DNA of 64,000 nucleotides. Origin: JAAURS01 sp044923475. Lineage in GTDB: Bacteria; Cyanobacteriota; Cyanobacteriia; Thermosynechococcales; Thermosynechococcaceae. The notes under the pieces are model-generated. The model ran no database searches, was not told the DNA's origin, and was given only the letters and a program-made list of their open reading frames with translations. Both the position numbers and the translations under genes were made by a program. The first letter of the stretch is position 1; every line of letters begins with the position of its first letter. This document shows positions 45,312 through 53,866 of the stretch, piece by piece. Location: positions 1,488,001 to 1,552,000 of the forward strand of contig NZ_CP137338.1 in the NCBI RefSeq assembly GCF_044923475.1, read 5' to 3'.

Positions 45312-46318
45312 CTCGACTCGACGACTTCCCGGACGCGATAGATGGTGCGACCTTGAGATTCGTGATAGGTGCGCATCATCAGTTCTGCCAGAAGCCCAAA
45401 GCAAAACAGCTCCAGACCTGCCAAGACCAATAACACGGCTAACGTCAGCAATGGGCGATGGCCGATAGATTCGCCCAAAACGAGCTTGACGTAGGTGAGG
45501 TGCAGCCCCAGCCCTAACCCAATTGCTGTGGAAATCAACCCAAACCAGCCAAAGGCGTGCATGGGTCGGGTCAAAAACCGCTTCATAAAGTAAATCGTCA
45601 TCAGATCCATCAACACGCGAAAGGTGCGGCTGAGTCCGTACTTACTAGAGCCAAACTGACGGGCGTGGTGGCTGACGGGCAACTCTGCAATTTTGGCCCC
45701 TTCAATGAAGGCTAAGGCGGGTAAAAAGCGGTGCAGTTCTCCATAGAGGTGCATGTCTGCCAATAGCTCCGCTCGATAGGCTTTCAGGGAACAACCATAG
45801 TCGTGGAGCGACACTCCGGTGACTTTGCTGATGAGTCCGTTGGCCAGCTTCGAAGGCAATAGGCGGGTCAAGGCCGCATCTTGACGGTTTTTGCGCCAGC
45901 CGCTGACAAGGTCGTAACCTTCTTCTAGCTTGGCTAGGAGCTTTGGAATATCGCTCGGATCGTTCTGCAAGTCTCCATCTAGGGTAACGACGATGGGCGC
46001 TTTAGCGCGATGAAATCCTGCGGACATCGCTGCCGTCTGGCCGTAGTTGCGCCGCAGCAGCACTGCGGTCAAGTCCGCGCGCTCCAGAGCCATCCGCTTT
46101 AGGAGTGCGGTCGTTCCATCTGTAGAGCCATCGTCTACGGCAATGATTTCGTAGGCTAATCCTTCTGCGTGCAGGACTCGGGCGATCGACTCCAGCAAAT
46201 GCGGCACGCTCTCTACTTCGTTATAAACCGGAATCACGACCGAGACCCGGAGTGAAGGAGAGAGGGATGCTGGAAGTTCGGGCAAGTACGGTTCTAGTTT
46301 CATGGAATGCGATCGCAA
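45293..46318 (-). CDS. family 2 glycosyltransferase (DPM1/GtrB-like)
   Basis: 341 residues. The GT-A domain contains VVIPVYNEVESVP, AVDDGSTDGT and the metal-binding LDGDLQNDP near residue 115. Two membrane helices follow near 250-275 and 290-315. This is the polyprenyl-phosphate sugar transferase type that makes lipid-linked sugars for surface polymers. The start may be the Met at residue 6. It overlaps the convergent neighbour. Confidence 0.88.
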   Translation of the reverse strand: MRSHSMKLEPYLPELPASLSPSLRVSVVIPVYNEVESVPHLLESIARVLHAEGLAYEIIAVDDGSTDGTTALLKRMALERADLTAVLLRRNYGQTAAMSAGFHRAKAPIVVTLDGDLQNDPSDIPKLLAKLEEGYDLVSGWRKNRQDAALTRLLPSKLANGLISKVTGVSLHDYGCSLKAYRAELLADMHLYGELHRFLPALAFIEGAKIAELPVSHHARQFGSSKYGLSRTFRVLMDLMTIYFMKRFLTRPMHAFGWFGLISTAIGLGLGLHLTYVKLVLGESIGHRPLLTLAVLLVLAGLELFCFGLLAELMMRTYHESQGRTIYRVREVVESSHRSDR

Positions 46319-46434
46319 GGATATCGGTCACTATTTTAGGCACATTTGTAATGCCCCGGACAGAATTACGGTCGCGCCTTTGCGACATTTTACGTTCGCA
46401 TTTTGTTTGGAGAGGACGATCGGCCTAAGGTTCT

Positions 46435-47196
46435 TCATAGAGACTGGGCCGCGCTCGACGGAACGCGGCTCAAACTTGGCGGATGATATTGTGTTGCGAA
46501 AAGCCGGGCAACCATCTCTGCACGGGATGAAACCTCAAGCTTGCGGAACATTCGCTTCAGGGCTTGCTTTACGGAATTCTCGGCAATCCACAGTTCAGTC
46601 CCGATCTCTGCGTTGGTTCGCCCCAAGGCCACTAATCCGGCAATTTGCAATTCGCGAGGCGTTAGGCAATCTGCTTTGAAGACCTGGTACTGAGATTTTC
46701 TGTCGGAAACACGTTGCGATCGCACGGTGGAAGCCCAAGCCGATAAGTGCAAACAAACGGCACTCATATCGACTAGATTTTGCGTATCGAAGGCAGGCAT
46801 TGCCCGTTCGCGAGTACAGCCCACGGCACCGATTAATCGACCGTTGCTGACGATCGGTCCTGCCATCGCATGCCAATGATCCGGGCGAGGACAAATCAGG
46901 GTCCAAACTTTGGGGGAGGCCACCAATGCTTCGTGAACCGGGGCATGGCGCTCGACCAGGTAGCGCACGACCGGATTGTGTTCGATCGATAGCCCCATTT
47001 GCATTGTTTTCAGAAGCGTGCGATCGGCTAAGGGCAGGTATTTGCGTAGCGCCTCTTGGAGGTCATCGAAGAAAAAAATACCCCATCGCGTTGCCGAAAA
47101 ATACTCGCCTATTTTTGGCACGATGCGCGATCGCAAGTCATCTTCATCCTTTGTCTGATAAATTTCTTCAAATAAAAGTTTCAGGAAAATGCTCAT
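46435..47196 (-). CDS. GAF-like / LuxR-type transcriptional regulator
   Basis: 253 residues. An N-terminal sensory region (about 1-150, with VVRYLVERHAPVHEALVASP and PAFDTQNLVDMSAVCLHLS) is followed by a LuxR/FixJ helix-turn-helix (about 178-235: LTPRELQIAGLVALGRTNAEIG). It is divergent from the DJ-1/PfpI gene at 47297. A paralogue with the same signature segments lies at 55928. The signal it senses is unknown. Confidence 0.82.
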   Translation of the reverse strand: MSIFLKLLFEEIYQTKDEDDLRSRIVPKIGEYFSATRWGIFFFDDLQEALRKYLPLADRTLLKTMQMGLSIEHNPVVRYLVERHAPVHEALVASPKVWTLICPRPDHWHAMAGPIVSNGRLIGAVGCTRERAMPAFDTQNLVDMSAVCLHLSAWASTVRSQRVSDRKSQYQVFKADCLTPRELQIAGLVALGRTNAEIGTELWIAENSVKQALKRMFRKLEVSSRAEMVARLFATQYHPPSLSRVPSSAAQSL

Positions 47197-47296
47197 GGCG
47201 GTGAAAAGAGTACTCGATCGAGGACTAGGCGCAACGGATCTTGATTTCTAGTATAGAGGGAGATTTCGGAGTAACCGTTAGTGGAAGGACTGATTG

Positions 47297-47950
47297 ATGA
47301 GCGATCTACAACCGTATACCGTTGGCTTAGTCATCTATCCCGGCATGACCACCCTGGATATTGTCGGCCCTCAGGCCGTGTTTAGCGAGCTTCCTGATAT
47401 CAAACTCCATCGCATTTGGAAAGTGCTAGAGCCGATTGAGGCGGATGACGGTATGGTCATTGTTCCAGACACAACCTTTGCAAATTGTCCGCCCTTGGAC
47501 GTGCTCTGTATCGGCGGCGGTTTAAAGCAAATGGCGATCGTAGACGATCCAGAAGTGCTGGAATTTCTGAAGAAACAGGGTAACACAGCTCAGTTCATCA
47601 CTTCGGTATGTGGTGGATCTGTGTTTTTGGCTAAGGCAGGACTGCTACAAGGGTATCGCGCTGCAACCCATTGGGCGATGCGGGGAGAACTTGCCAAGTT
47701 GGGTGTTGAGGTCGGAACTGAGCGAGTCGTGGTGGATCGCAATCGGATATCAGGGGGAGGAGTGACGGCAGGCATTGATTTTGGTTTGACGATTGCCAAA
47801 TTGCTGCGGGGGGAGGAAATTGCCAAGATGGTTCAACTCTCGATCGAGTACAATCCCGAACCGCCGTTTGATGTGGGTTCGCCCGAAAAAGCTGGCCCTG
47901 AGTTAGTGCAGAAGACGCTGGCATTCGTGATGGGGCAGTTGGGCTTATGA
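47297..47950 (+). CDS. DJ-1/PfpI family protein, copy 1
   Basis: 217 residues from the ATG at 47297, with GGAAGGA eight bases upstream. The DJ-1 nucleophile elbow is TSVCGGSVFLAKAG (Cys near 100), with GGGLKQM earlier for the glutamate loop. It belongs to the isonitrile hydratase / glyoxalase III type of the family; the reaction is not fixed. It overlaps the next gene by four bases (ATGA), so they are coupled. Confidence 0.83.
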   Translation: MSDLQPYTVGLVIYPGMTTLDIVGPQAVFSELPDIKLHRIWKVLEPIEADDGMVIVPDTTFANCPPLDVLCIGGGLKQMAIVDDPEVLEFLKKQGNTAQFITSVCGGSVFLAKAGLLQGYRAATHWAMRGELAKLGVEVGTERVVVDRNRISGGGVTAGIDFGLTIAKLLRGEEIAKMVQLSIEYNPEPPFDVGSPEKAGPELVQKTLAFVMGQLGL

Positions 47951-48186
47951 GTGCGATCGCGATCGCAAAAGTAGAGCGCACCGATCCAGCTTGGAGACAG
48001 CTTGGGTTTTATGGCATTTCAATTGCGTTTAATCTGTGCCTAGTTGCTCAAGTATTAAGTGTTGGGGTTTCTTACTTTAACGATCCTACTTGGTGGGCAA
48101 TACATGTTTGGCTAGTTCGAGGGTATGGCGGACTGTCACTAGTCTTACTAGGTGGAGCAGTAGAAGATGACGTTTACGGCCCTTAA
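47947..48186 (+). pseudogene. truncated DUF6220-like four-helix membrane protein, copy 1
   Basis: 79 residues. The sequence follows its intact paralogue at 56736 (FNLCLxAQVL, WLVRGYxGLSLVLL) and then departs from it at residue 67 (about 48147), ending after 12 unrelated residues. The intact copy has 143 residues and two more helices. Everything to the right is AT-rich and unrelated to the paralogous locus, so the end was lost at an insertion or recombination point. Confidence 0.7.
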
Positions 48187-48457
48187 TGAGTTTTGATGCT
48201 TAACAGATTATCCTCTTGAGAGTTTTTCTACTTTTAAAACTGCCTTTGAAGGTCAAGCTATTAGAGTTAATCGATTGAACTTGCTCAAATGCTTTACTTG
48301 CCCATTTTGGCGTTAGATGTACACCTGGCCTGCAGGATTATTTGTATGTATGAAAATGCTCTCATGCTATTTTCATTGAGGGTTCACATATGATTAGTAC
48401 TATATATCCTAGTTCAGTGCTTGCACTGTTTATTAAAACATACAGGAGAACGTGAAA
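48187..48457. other. AT-rich leader region of the sortase island
   Basis: No gene. No HIP1 octamer. It holds the promoter of the small secreted protein and an AGGAG eight bases before its ATG. Confidence 0.4.
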
Positions 48458-48739
48458 ATGCTATCTATATTCAAAAAGAACACAGCTGGATTAATGACAA
48501 TAGGATGTTTGTTATTAACTCCGGCTATACTCATTTCATCTCCATCTGTACAGTCTGCTATGGCTCAAGCCGATGATGATGATGACGGTGGTGGTGGTGT
48601 ATCAGCTCCAGTGGGCGGAGTTGCAGCTGGCGCGGGTGGTGCTCATGATAATGGGTTCGGCGTGCTACCAATTGCTACTACTCTCTGTGGATTAGCACTT
48701 ATGGGCACTGGCATTATGACCTATCGTTTGCGTAAATAG
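48458..48739 (+). CDS. probable sortase substrate with LPIAT sorting signal
   Basis: 93 residues from the ATG at 48458; a GTG six bases earlier is too close to the AGGAG. A signal peptide (1-38, ending SAMAQA) is followed by a low-complexity stretch (ADDDDDGGGG, then Gly/Ala-rich). At 70-74 comes LPIAT, then a hydrophobic segment (75-88) and the basic tail YRLRK. That is the layout of a cell-wall sorting signal. The sortase gene follows. Being a substrate is inferred from layout and neighbourhood. Confidence 0.65.
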   Translation: MLSIFKKNTAGLMTIGCLLLTPAILISSPSVQSAMAQADDDDDGGGGVSAPVGGVAAGAGGAHDNGFGVLPIATTLCGLALMGTGIMTYRLRK

Positions 48740-48775
48740 AAGGATTTTCGACTTTTATTTCTGATTTACGCAAAT

Positions 48776-48821
48776 AGAAATAGATGCAAGCTGCATTATT
48801 TTGCAGCTTGCATCTATTTCT
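48776..48821 (+). terminator. 20-bp perfect hairpin between substrate and sortase
   Basis: 48776-48795 and 48802-48821 are exact reverse complements around a six-base loop TTATTT, with T-rich sequence on the right arm. It probably reduces transcription from the small protein into the sortase gene, giving an excess of substrate. A second inverted pair (48728-48738 with 48765-48775) overlaps the stop codon of the small protein. Confidence 0.7.
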
Positions 48822-48857
48822 TACTAAAGATATTTCTTCATCCTGTATTCTCTGGTT

Positions 48858-49538
48858 ATGAGCTTCTTTCAACTCTTGCGGAATTCAAGGCTAAGATTTT
48901 CATCCCCGTATCTCCCACATCTACTTATGCTGTCAGGAGTACTTGTTGGACTGATGGGACTAACCGAAGTCTTAACCAATAATGATTTGCAGTTCAGTCC
49001 TACTCAGCCAATTCCTATTAAAAAGCCTACCATTGTGGATGAGGCACGCTCATATTTGACACCAAAAATGAATAGTGTCCCCACTGTCTCAGGAATTAAT
49101 CCATCTAGAATTCAGATTCCAGTTATTGGAGTAGATGCAAGTATTATTCAGCTTGGTTTAAATAAAGACGGAACACTTCAGGTTCCAGAGAATTTCGATT
49201 TGGCAGGATGGTGGAAAAAGGGGTATCGTCCTGGGGAAAAGGGTTCGGCAGTGATTGTAGGACATTTTGACTCAAAAACAGGACCTGCTGTTTTTTATCA
49301 TCTGCAAAAGTTGAAGGTAGGAGATGAAATCCTGGTTATGAATGCAACTGGTCGAACTGTAAGATTTAAAGTGGAACGTTTACAGCAGATTGCTAAGCGT
49401 AGCTTTCCCACTGCCACAGTTTATGGAAAATCTTCTAAGCCCACTCTCCGAATAGTGACATGTGCAGGGGCTTTTAAGCACAATCATTATCTGGATAATC
49501 TGATTGTGTTTGCGTCGTTATCGAGCAATATGCACTGA
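48858..49538 (+). CDS. class F-like sortase with Arg-to-Leu change
   Basis: 226 residues. One N-terminal membrane helix (about 20-40), a linker, then a sortase domain from residue 84. IPVIGVDASIIQLG, GHFDSKTGPAVFYHL (catalytic His136) and LRIVTCAG (catalytic Cys202) match class F. The expected catalytic Arg of the HYRDN-type motif is Leu212 here (HYLDN; codon CTG, one base from CGG). Sortases are rare in cyanobacteria. The region is AT-rich compared with its surroundings, in line with transfer. Confidence 0.82.
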   Translation: MSFFQLLRNSRLRFSSPYLPHLLMLSGVLVGLMGLTEVLTNNDLQFSPTQPIPIKKPTIVDEARSYLTPKMNSVPTVSGINPSRIQIPVIGVDASIIQLGLNKDGTLQVPENFDLAGWWKKGYRPGEKGSAVIVGHFDSKTGPAVFYHLQKLKVGDEILVMNATGRTVRFKVERLQQIAKRSFPTATVYGKSSKPTLRIVTCAGAFKHNHYLDNLIVFASLSSNMH

Positions 49539-49591
49539 TCTTCCAGTAAACCATTGAAGAAACTGATTACGAGAAAATAAGAAGGTGAACA

Positions 49592-49834
49592 ATGATTGAA
49601 CCACTTATAATTCCTGCCAGAAAACACGATCGCTGGGGTTTCTGCCAATGCAGCCTAGCTTTACTCAATAACAGCAGACCTGTGGATCGATTGACTGTCA
49701 TTTCAGGTTCGAGCGATCGCCAGTATGAACGCTTCATTTCTCCTCGAAGAGACTTTTCTGGGAGTAACCGCCCAATTCCTAAAGGGATCTATCGGTTTTG
49801 TTGAGCGGGGCTGGTGGGGAAGTGCCATTGGCTT
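49592..49834 (+). pseudogene. frameshifted remnant of an unrecognised gene
   Basis: The first 70 codons (MIEPLIIPARKHDRWGFCQC..FSGSNRPIPKGIYRF) end at a TGA at 49802, but shifting by one base at the T-run at 49796-49799 continues sensibly as VERGWWGSAIGL to about 49834. It resembles the first domain of a longer enzyme I cannot name with certainty. The remainder has been replaced by a rhodanese fragment. Confidence 0.5.
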
Positions 49835-49839
49835 ATGCC

Positions 49840-49941
49840 TGGTTTGTTTTGAAGTATTTACTCGGCTACCCCAACGTCCGCAATTACGACGGATCGTGGA
49901 ATGAGTGGAGCCGCCTACCCCATGCGCCGATTGAGCCGTAA
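49840..49941 (+). pseudogene. C-terminal fragment of a rhodanese-type sulfurtransferase
   Basis: WFVLKYLLGYPNVRNYDGSW and NEWSRLPHAPIEP are the last 33 residues of an SseA-type thiosulfate sulfurtransferase. The rest of the gene, including the active-site Cys, is missing. It abuts the preceding remnant, so a deletion joined two genes here. Confidence 0.75.
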
Positions 49942-49994
49942 TGGCGATCGCACGAGATTGATACGCGTCAAGCGCCGCGCCGTTTTGCGATGGA

Positions 49995-50324
49995 TTAGAC
50001 TGGTTTACTGGCCGTTTCTAAATCGAGGTATAACTTCCGCAAAAACTCGGCTCTGTCCCATTGCGGCAAATCTGGAGAAGGAGCGACAGATGCTCCACTC
50101 CGATCGAGCGGTTCTGAGTCGGCTTGTGCGAGTAAACGATGTTCTACGTCCTGAAGCATCCTTTGCAGCGCCAGCTCTTGCTCATCGGCGTCATAGGGAT
50201 CTTCGTCGATAATGTTTTGACGGATCCAGCGATCGCAATGATGCCGACAAGTCTCTGTAAATTGCTGAAGCGAACGCCACAGGGACGAGCGATTGGAACC
50301 GATGGTTTTGTTAAGACTAATCAT
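49995..50324 (-). CDS. hypothetical protein
   Basis: 109 residues, charged, with DEDPYDADEQELALQRMLQD likely helical. An AAAAGGGG lies close before the ATG at 50324. No family recognised. It lies between the rhodanese fragment and the histidine kinase, on the strand of the latter. Confidence 0.5.
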   Translation of the reverse strand: MISLNKTIGSNRSSLWRSLQQFTETCRHHCDRWIRQNIIDEDPYDADEQELALQRMLQDVEHRLLAQADSEPLDRSGASVAPSPDLPQWDRAEFLRKLYLDLETASKPV

Positions 50325-50409
50325 TGCCCCTTTTAACCTCTCAAATTCTGAACGCGATCGTGCTTAGTCTCAATCTACAAACTGAATCTAAGAAAACGAT
50401 GAGAGAACG

Positions 50410-51816
50410 CTAAGGTTGAGGATCGATGGGTAGGGCAACGGTAAAGACGGTTTCTCGGTTCGGCTCGCTCTGGGCGGTTAGGGTTCCGCCATGGAGGTGC
50501 GCGATGTCGTGGGCGATCGCCAAACCCAATCCAGCGCCAGTCTTGGTTTGCGATCGCGCTGTCTCGACGCGGTAAAACCGTTCGAATATGCGAGGCAGTT
50601 CGTCGGCTGGGATGCCTGGACCTGTATTGGAGATCGCAACCTGTACGTGGGTTTTAGAACCCGTCTCCTCCTGGGCGACGACACTCACCCTCCCATGGGC
50701 TGGCGTGTATTTAATCGCATTATCGAGCAGGTTGAGAAATAAACTGGTGAGACGATCGGTATCGCCCTGAACCCAAAGCTCGGGTTGTACCTGGGAGGTG
50801 AGCTGAATGGCCTGGGTCTCTGCCAAGGGCTGAAGTTGTTCGATTAAAACGCTCAGCAGCGTACTCAAATCGACCGATTGAAACGTAACAGGCAAAAAAC
50901 GTTCTCGATCCAGTTTAGCCAGCAGGAGCAGTCCATTACTGAGGCGAATCAGACGTTCGACCTCGTATTCGAGCTCCTGTAACACTTGTTCGTACTCTTC
51001 TGGGCTGCGGTGTCGGCTGCGGGTTACGTCTAGGCGCACTTTAATTGCCGTTAGCGGTGTCCGTAACTCATGGGCAGCGGCGGCGGTAAACCGCTGTTCG
51101 CGCTCGAATGTAGATTGCAAACGGTCTAACATTTGGTCGACGGTCATTGCCAATTCCCCAATCTCATCCATTGCGCCTCGATAATGAATGCGTTGGCTGA
51201 GATCGGTGGCGGTAATCGTTCGAGCGGTTTGCGAAATGGATTGAATAGGGCTTAGCAGCCGATTGGCTAGAAACAGTCCGCCGCAGGCCGTCAAAATTAA
51301 GAACCAGGGTAGATCGATCAGAATTTCGGTCGGAAGTTCTTGAGCGATCGCCTGCAAGGACTCTAAAGACTGGATAATCTGAAACCAGCCAATCGTGCGA
51401 TCGCCTTGAACGATCGGATGGCTCATCAACCGCCAAGCGCCGTCATCGGTTGATAGGGTTTTATAACCGTTCGTGACAGGTATCCAGGCAGGAACCTCGC
51501 GGTATCGACCGAATCCATCCGTAACCTGCCCTGCGGGGGTAATTAATCGGGCGGCTAGTCCAAGCTGACTCAAACGATTGGCTAAAGTTCTTTGTTGCGA
51601 CGTTTCCTGGAAAAACAAGCCGTTGTTCGAGTCGATATAGAGCAAGGATTGAGCTGACGCAATTTGCAGGCTGGTATCGACTTTAGTCATCAGCTTATGC
51701 TCTAGCCTAAGGTAGAGATAACCCGTCGAACTTGCCAATGTTAGCCCCAATAACAGCACATACCAGGCTGTGAGCTTGATCCGGATGGGCAAACGTAACC
51801 GCAGCCAACTAATCAT
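50410..51816 (-). CDS. two-component sensor histidine kinase
   Basis: 468 residues. A membrane helix (about 12-30), a periplasmic sensor (30-165), a second helix (168-187), a HAMP domain (188-240) and then the H-box AAAHELRTPLTA (His near 251). The N-box LFLNLLDNAIKYTP, F-box and G-boxes (GAGLGLAIAHDIA) of the ATPase domain follow. It overlaps the response regulator gene by eight bases and is its cognate kinase. Confidence 0.92.
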   Translation of the reverse strand: MISWLRLRLPIRIKLTAWYVLLLGLTLASSTGYLYLRLEHKLMTKVDTSLQIASAQSLLYIDSNNGLFFQETSQQRTLANRLSQLGLAARLITPAGQVTDGFGRYREVPAWIPVTNGYKTLSTDDGAWRLMSHPIVQGDRTIGWFQIIQSLESLQAIAQELPTEILIDLPWFLILTACGGLFLANRLLSPIQSISQTARTITATDLSQRIHYRGAMDEIGELAMTVDQMLDRLQSTFEREQRFTAAAAHELRTPLTAIKVRLDVTRSRHRSPEEYEQVLQELEYEVERLIRLSNGLLLLAKLDRERFLPVTFQSVDLSTLLSVLIEQLQPLAETQAIQLTSQVQPELWVQGDTDRLTSLFLNLLDNAIKYTPAHGRVSVVAQEETGSKTHVQVAISNTGPGIPADELPRIFERFYRVETARSQTKTGAGLGLAIAHDIAHLHGGTLTAQSEPNRETVFTVALPIDPQP

Positions 51817-52486
51817 TGCTAATACTTAAGCGATATCCGATCCCTCGCACGGTGTGCAGCAGCGGCGGATGAAATCCTTTATCGATTTTGCGCCGCAGAT
51901 ATCCGATATAGACGTCTACAACATTGGAATCTCCGTAAAAATCGGAGCTCCAGGTATGCTCTAAAATTTGATTGCGAGTCAGTACTTGACGGGGATGGCG
52001 CATCAGATACTCCAACAAGGTAAACTCGCGAGGACTCAGCTCGATCGGCTGCCCAGCCCGACAAATTCGATGGGTTGCAACATCCATTTCTAAGTCTGCA
52101 AGCTGCAAAACAGGATTGGCTTGAAGTGGCGGTCGGCGGAGTAACGCCCGCAATCGCGCTAATAACTCTGTAAATTCGAAGGGCTTGGGTAAATAATCGT
52201 CAGCGCCTGCATCCAAGCCACGCACCCGATCTTCAACCGAATTCCGAGCGGTCAGAAGCAGTACGGGCGTCTTTATGCCTCGCGTGCGAAGCGATCGCAC
52301 GACCTGTAAGCCATCTAGCTTGGGCAGCATAATATCCAGAACGATGATGTCATACTCAGCAACAGTCGTATGGTGTAACCCCGATTCCCCATCACTAGCA
52401 ACATCGACAACATACCCGGCTTCTATCAATCCTTTCTGGATGGACTGAGCAATTCCTGAATCGTCTTCTACAACTAAAACTCGCAT
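51809..52486 (-). CDS. OmpR-family response regulator
   Basis: 225 residues from MRVLVVEDDSGIAQSI; a further 39 in-frame codons upstream do not fit the family. The receiver domain has the phospho-acceptor Asp in IVLDIMLPKLDG (about 51) and Lys in LPKPF. The winged-helix DNA-binding domain (about 125-222) contains LSPREFTLLEYLM and VYIGYLRRKID. The regulon is unknown. The 305 bases upstream of the start show no gene. Confidence 0.93.
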   Translation of the reverse strand: MRVLVVEDDSGIAQSIQKGLIEAGYVVDVASDGESGLHHTTVAEYDIIVLDIMLPKLDGLQVVRSLRTRGIKTPVLLLTARNSVEDRVRGLDAGADDYLPKPFEFTELLARLRALLRRPPLQANPVLQLADLEMDVATHRICRAGQPIELSPREFTLLEYLMRHPRQVLTRNQILEHTWSSDFYGDSNVVDVYIGYLRRKIDKGFHPPLLHTVRGIGYRLSISND

Positions 52487-52791
52487 AGGATGCCAATTCA
52501 ATCGTCTTGGTTCTTTCAGATTTTGTGTGGTACATCCGATGGTACACCACCAGCCATTCGCAGATAATTCAGGATCGTTGCCTGCGACTCTGTTTCGCGA
52601 CAATGCTGACGACCGATGAGATCCCCAGTTGTTGGAGATGACCGCCGAGAGATCGTCTGTTAGGCGTTTGAGGCTATCTGTGGCGTCTCAACTGAGCCGT
52701 TAAGCTGCTTCAATCATTGGAAAGTTATCTGTGTGTTGCATGAGTTAAAACTTGGTGGTGGTCAAGATCGAACGTTCGCGTTTTCCTGCAG

Positions 52792-53247
52792 CTATCGCTT
52801 TGCATAGGCAACCAAGGAAACGCCCAAAACCACTAATACGGCTCCGGTAATGCGGGTGGGACTGGCAGCGTATTTAGTGAGCCCAAGCGCACCGTAATGA
52901 TCGAGAAATAGTGCAGCAACCATCTGTCCGGCGATCGTCAGCGCGAGGGCAAGTGCGGCGCCAATTTTAGGCGTTGCAAAAATGGTCGACCAGACGTACA
53001 AAGTCCCTAAACAACCCCCAATCCACATCCACCAAGAGGTTTGAGCTAAAGCAGTCGAAGTAGGAAACGGATATTGCGCAAAGAAACAGATCCCCAGTGA
53101 GGTCAAAGTACCCACCAGATATGAAACAAAGGTGACTTGCATGGGTTCGCCTACGTAGCGTCGTAGGAACGTATTCAGCGCAACCTGAATCGGTAGGATT
53201 GCTCCACCGATCAGTGCGGCCACGAGATAAATCGTTCGACTATCCAT
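52792..53247 (-). CDS. DMT-family transporter (DUF606/YdcZ type)
   Basis: 151 residues with five hydrophobic helices. ALNTFLRRYVGEPMQVTFVSY and WMWIGGCLGTLYVWSTI are typical of the half-size DMT proteins that usually work as pairs. The ATG at 53247 follows AGGAGAT by six bases. No partner gene of the same family is adjacent. Confidence 0.8.
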   Translation of the reverse strand: MDSRTIYLVAALIGGAILPIQVALNTFLRRYVGEPMQVTFVSYLVGTLTSLGICFFAQYPFPTSTALAQTSWWMWIGGCLGTLYVWSTIFATPKIGAALALALTIAGQMVAALFLDHYGALGLTKYAASPTRITGAVLVVLGVSLVAYAKR

Positions 53248-53260
53248 GCTCAATCTCCTA

Positions 53261-53431
53261 TTATGTTCTCCGTTTTGGGTAAAGCCATGCTTTGGTTAAG
53301 CGTGTCATCCAAGGCATGACAAAATAAGTCATCAAAAATATCATGATGCCGGAGGAGATAAAAGTACGGATCGAGGTAGGTAAGTTTGCCAGTAAAGGCG
53401 CTAAACTAAACACCAAAACTAAATCAATGCG
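53261..53431 (-). pseudogene. C-terminal fragment of an antibiotic-biosynthesis-monooxygenase-type membrane protein
   Basis: 56 residues, with two membrane helices and the ending FLMTYFVMPWMTRLTKAWLY, resemble the C-terminal membrane part of ABM-superfamily proteins. The N-terminal domain is missing, and the fragment runs out of the 3' end of the YciI gene in another frame. A deletion joined them. Confidence 0.55.
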
Positions 53432-53805
53432 CGTCGAGGCTCTGACAAAGTGACTTGGACAGTAATTTTGCCATCATTCAGCAACCAAGGACGAATGGTA
53501 AAAGTACGCGCACCGCTGGTATGCATGGGGTCGGCCTGGGCGATCTGCTGGGCGGCTTCAACCGAATCAGCTCGATAAATTAATAAACCATCTCCTTCAA
53601 AATATTGACCGTCATCGGTCCAAAGGGGGCCTGCCCCAAACAAAATATTTCGATCTTCGAGTTCTCTCAAATAGGCTCGATGCTCGACCAGATTTTGCTT
53701 GACGGACTCTAGGCTTTTAGCAGTGGATGTGACCACATACAGCTGTAGTCGCAGGGAATTTCCTGAACTTTCGATAATTTTGTCGGTCTCGATGCGATCG
53801 CTCAT
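53419..53805 (-). CDS. YciI-family protein
   Basis: 128 residues from MSDRIETDK, with AGGAACGAG before the ATG; longer starts would overlap the isochorismatase gene. A ferredoxin-like YCII domain (about 20-110: VVTSTAKSLESVKQNLVEHRAYLRELEDRN, GDGLLIYRADSVEAAQQIAQADPMHTSG). Function is not known in detail. The C-terminal end (EPRRALI) may be altered by the junction with the next fragment. Confidence 0.75.
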   Translation of the reverse strand: MSDRIETDKIIESSGNSLRLQLYVVTSTAKSLESVKQNLVEHRAYLRELEDRNILFGAGPLWTDDGQYFEGDGLLIYRADSVEAAQQIAQADPMHTSGARTFTIRPWLLNDGKITVQVTLSEPRRALI

Positions 53806-53866
53806 TTTTCTCGTTCCTGTTAGGCTTTTGCTACGATCTTTATGTTTAGCTGGCTGCGTTTGCATG

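Noticed and set aside
48290..48330. GTTAGAT near 48313 as an attC core
   Set aside because: A single heptamer without paired arms or a partner core is expected by chance.
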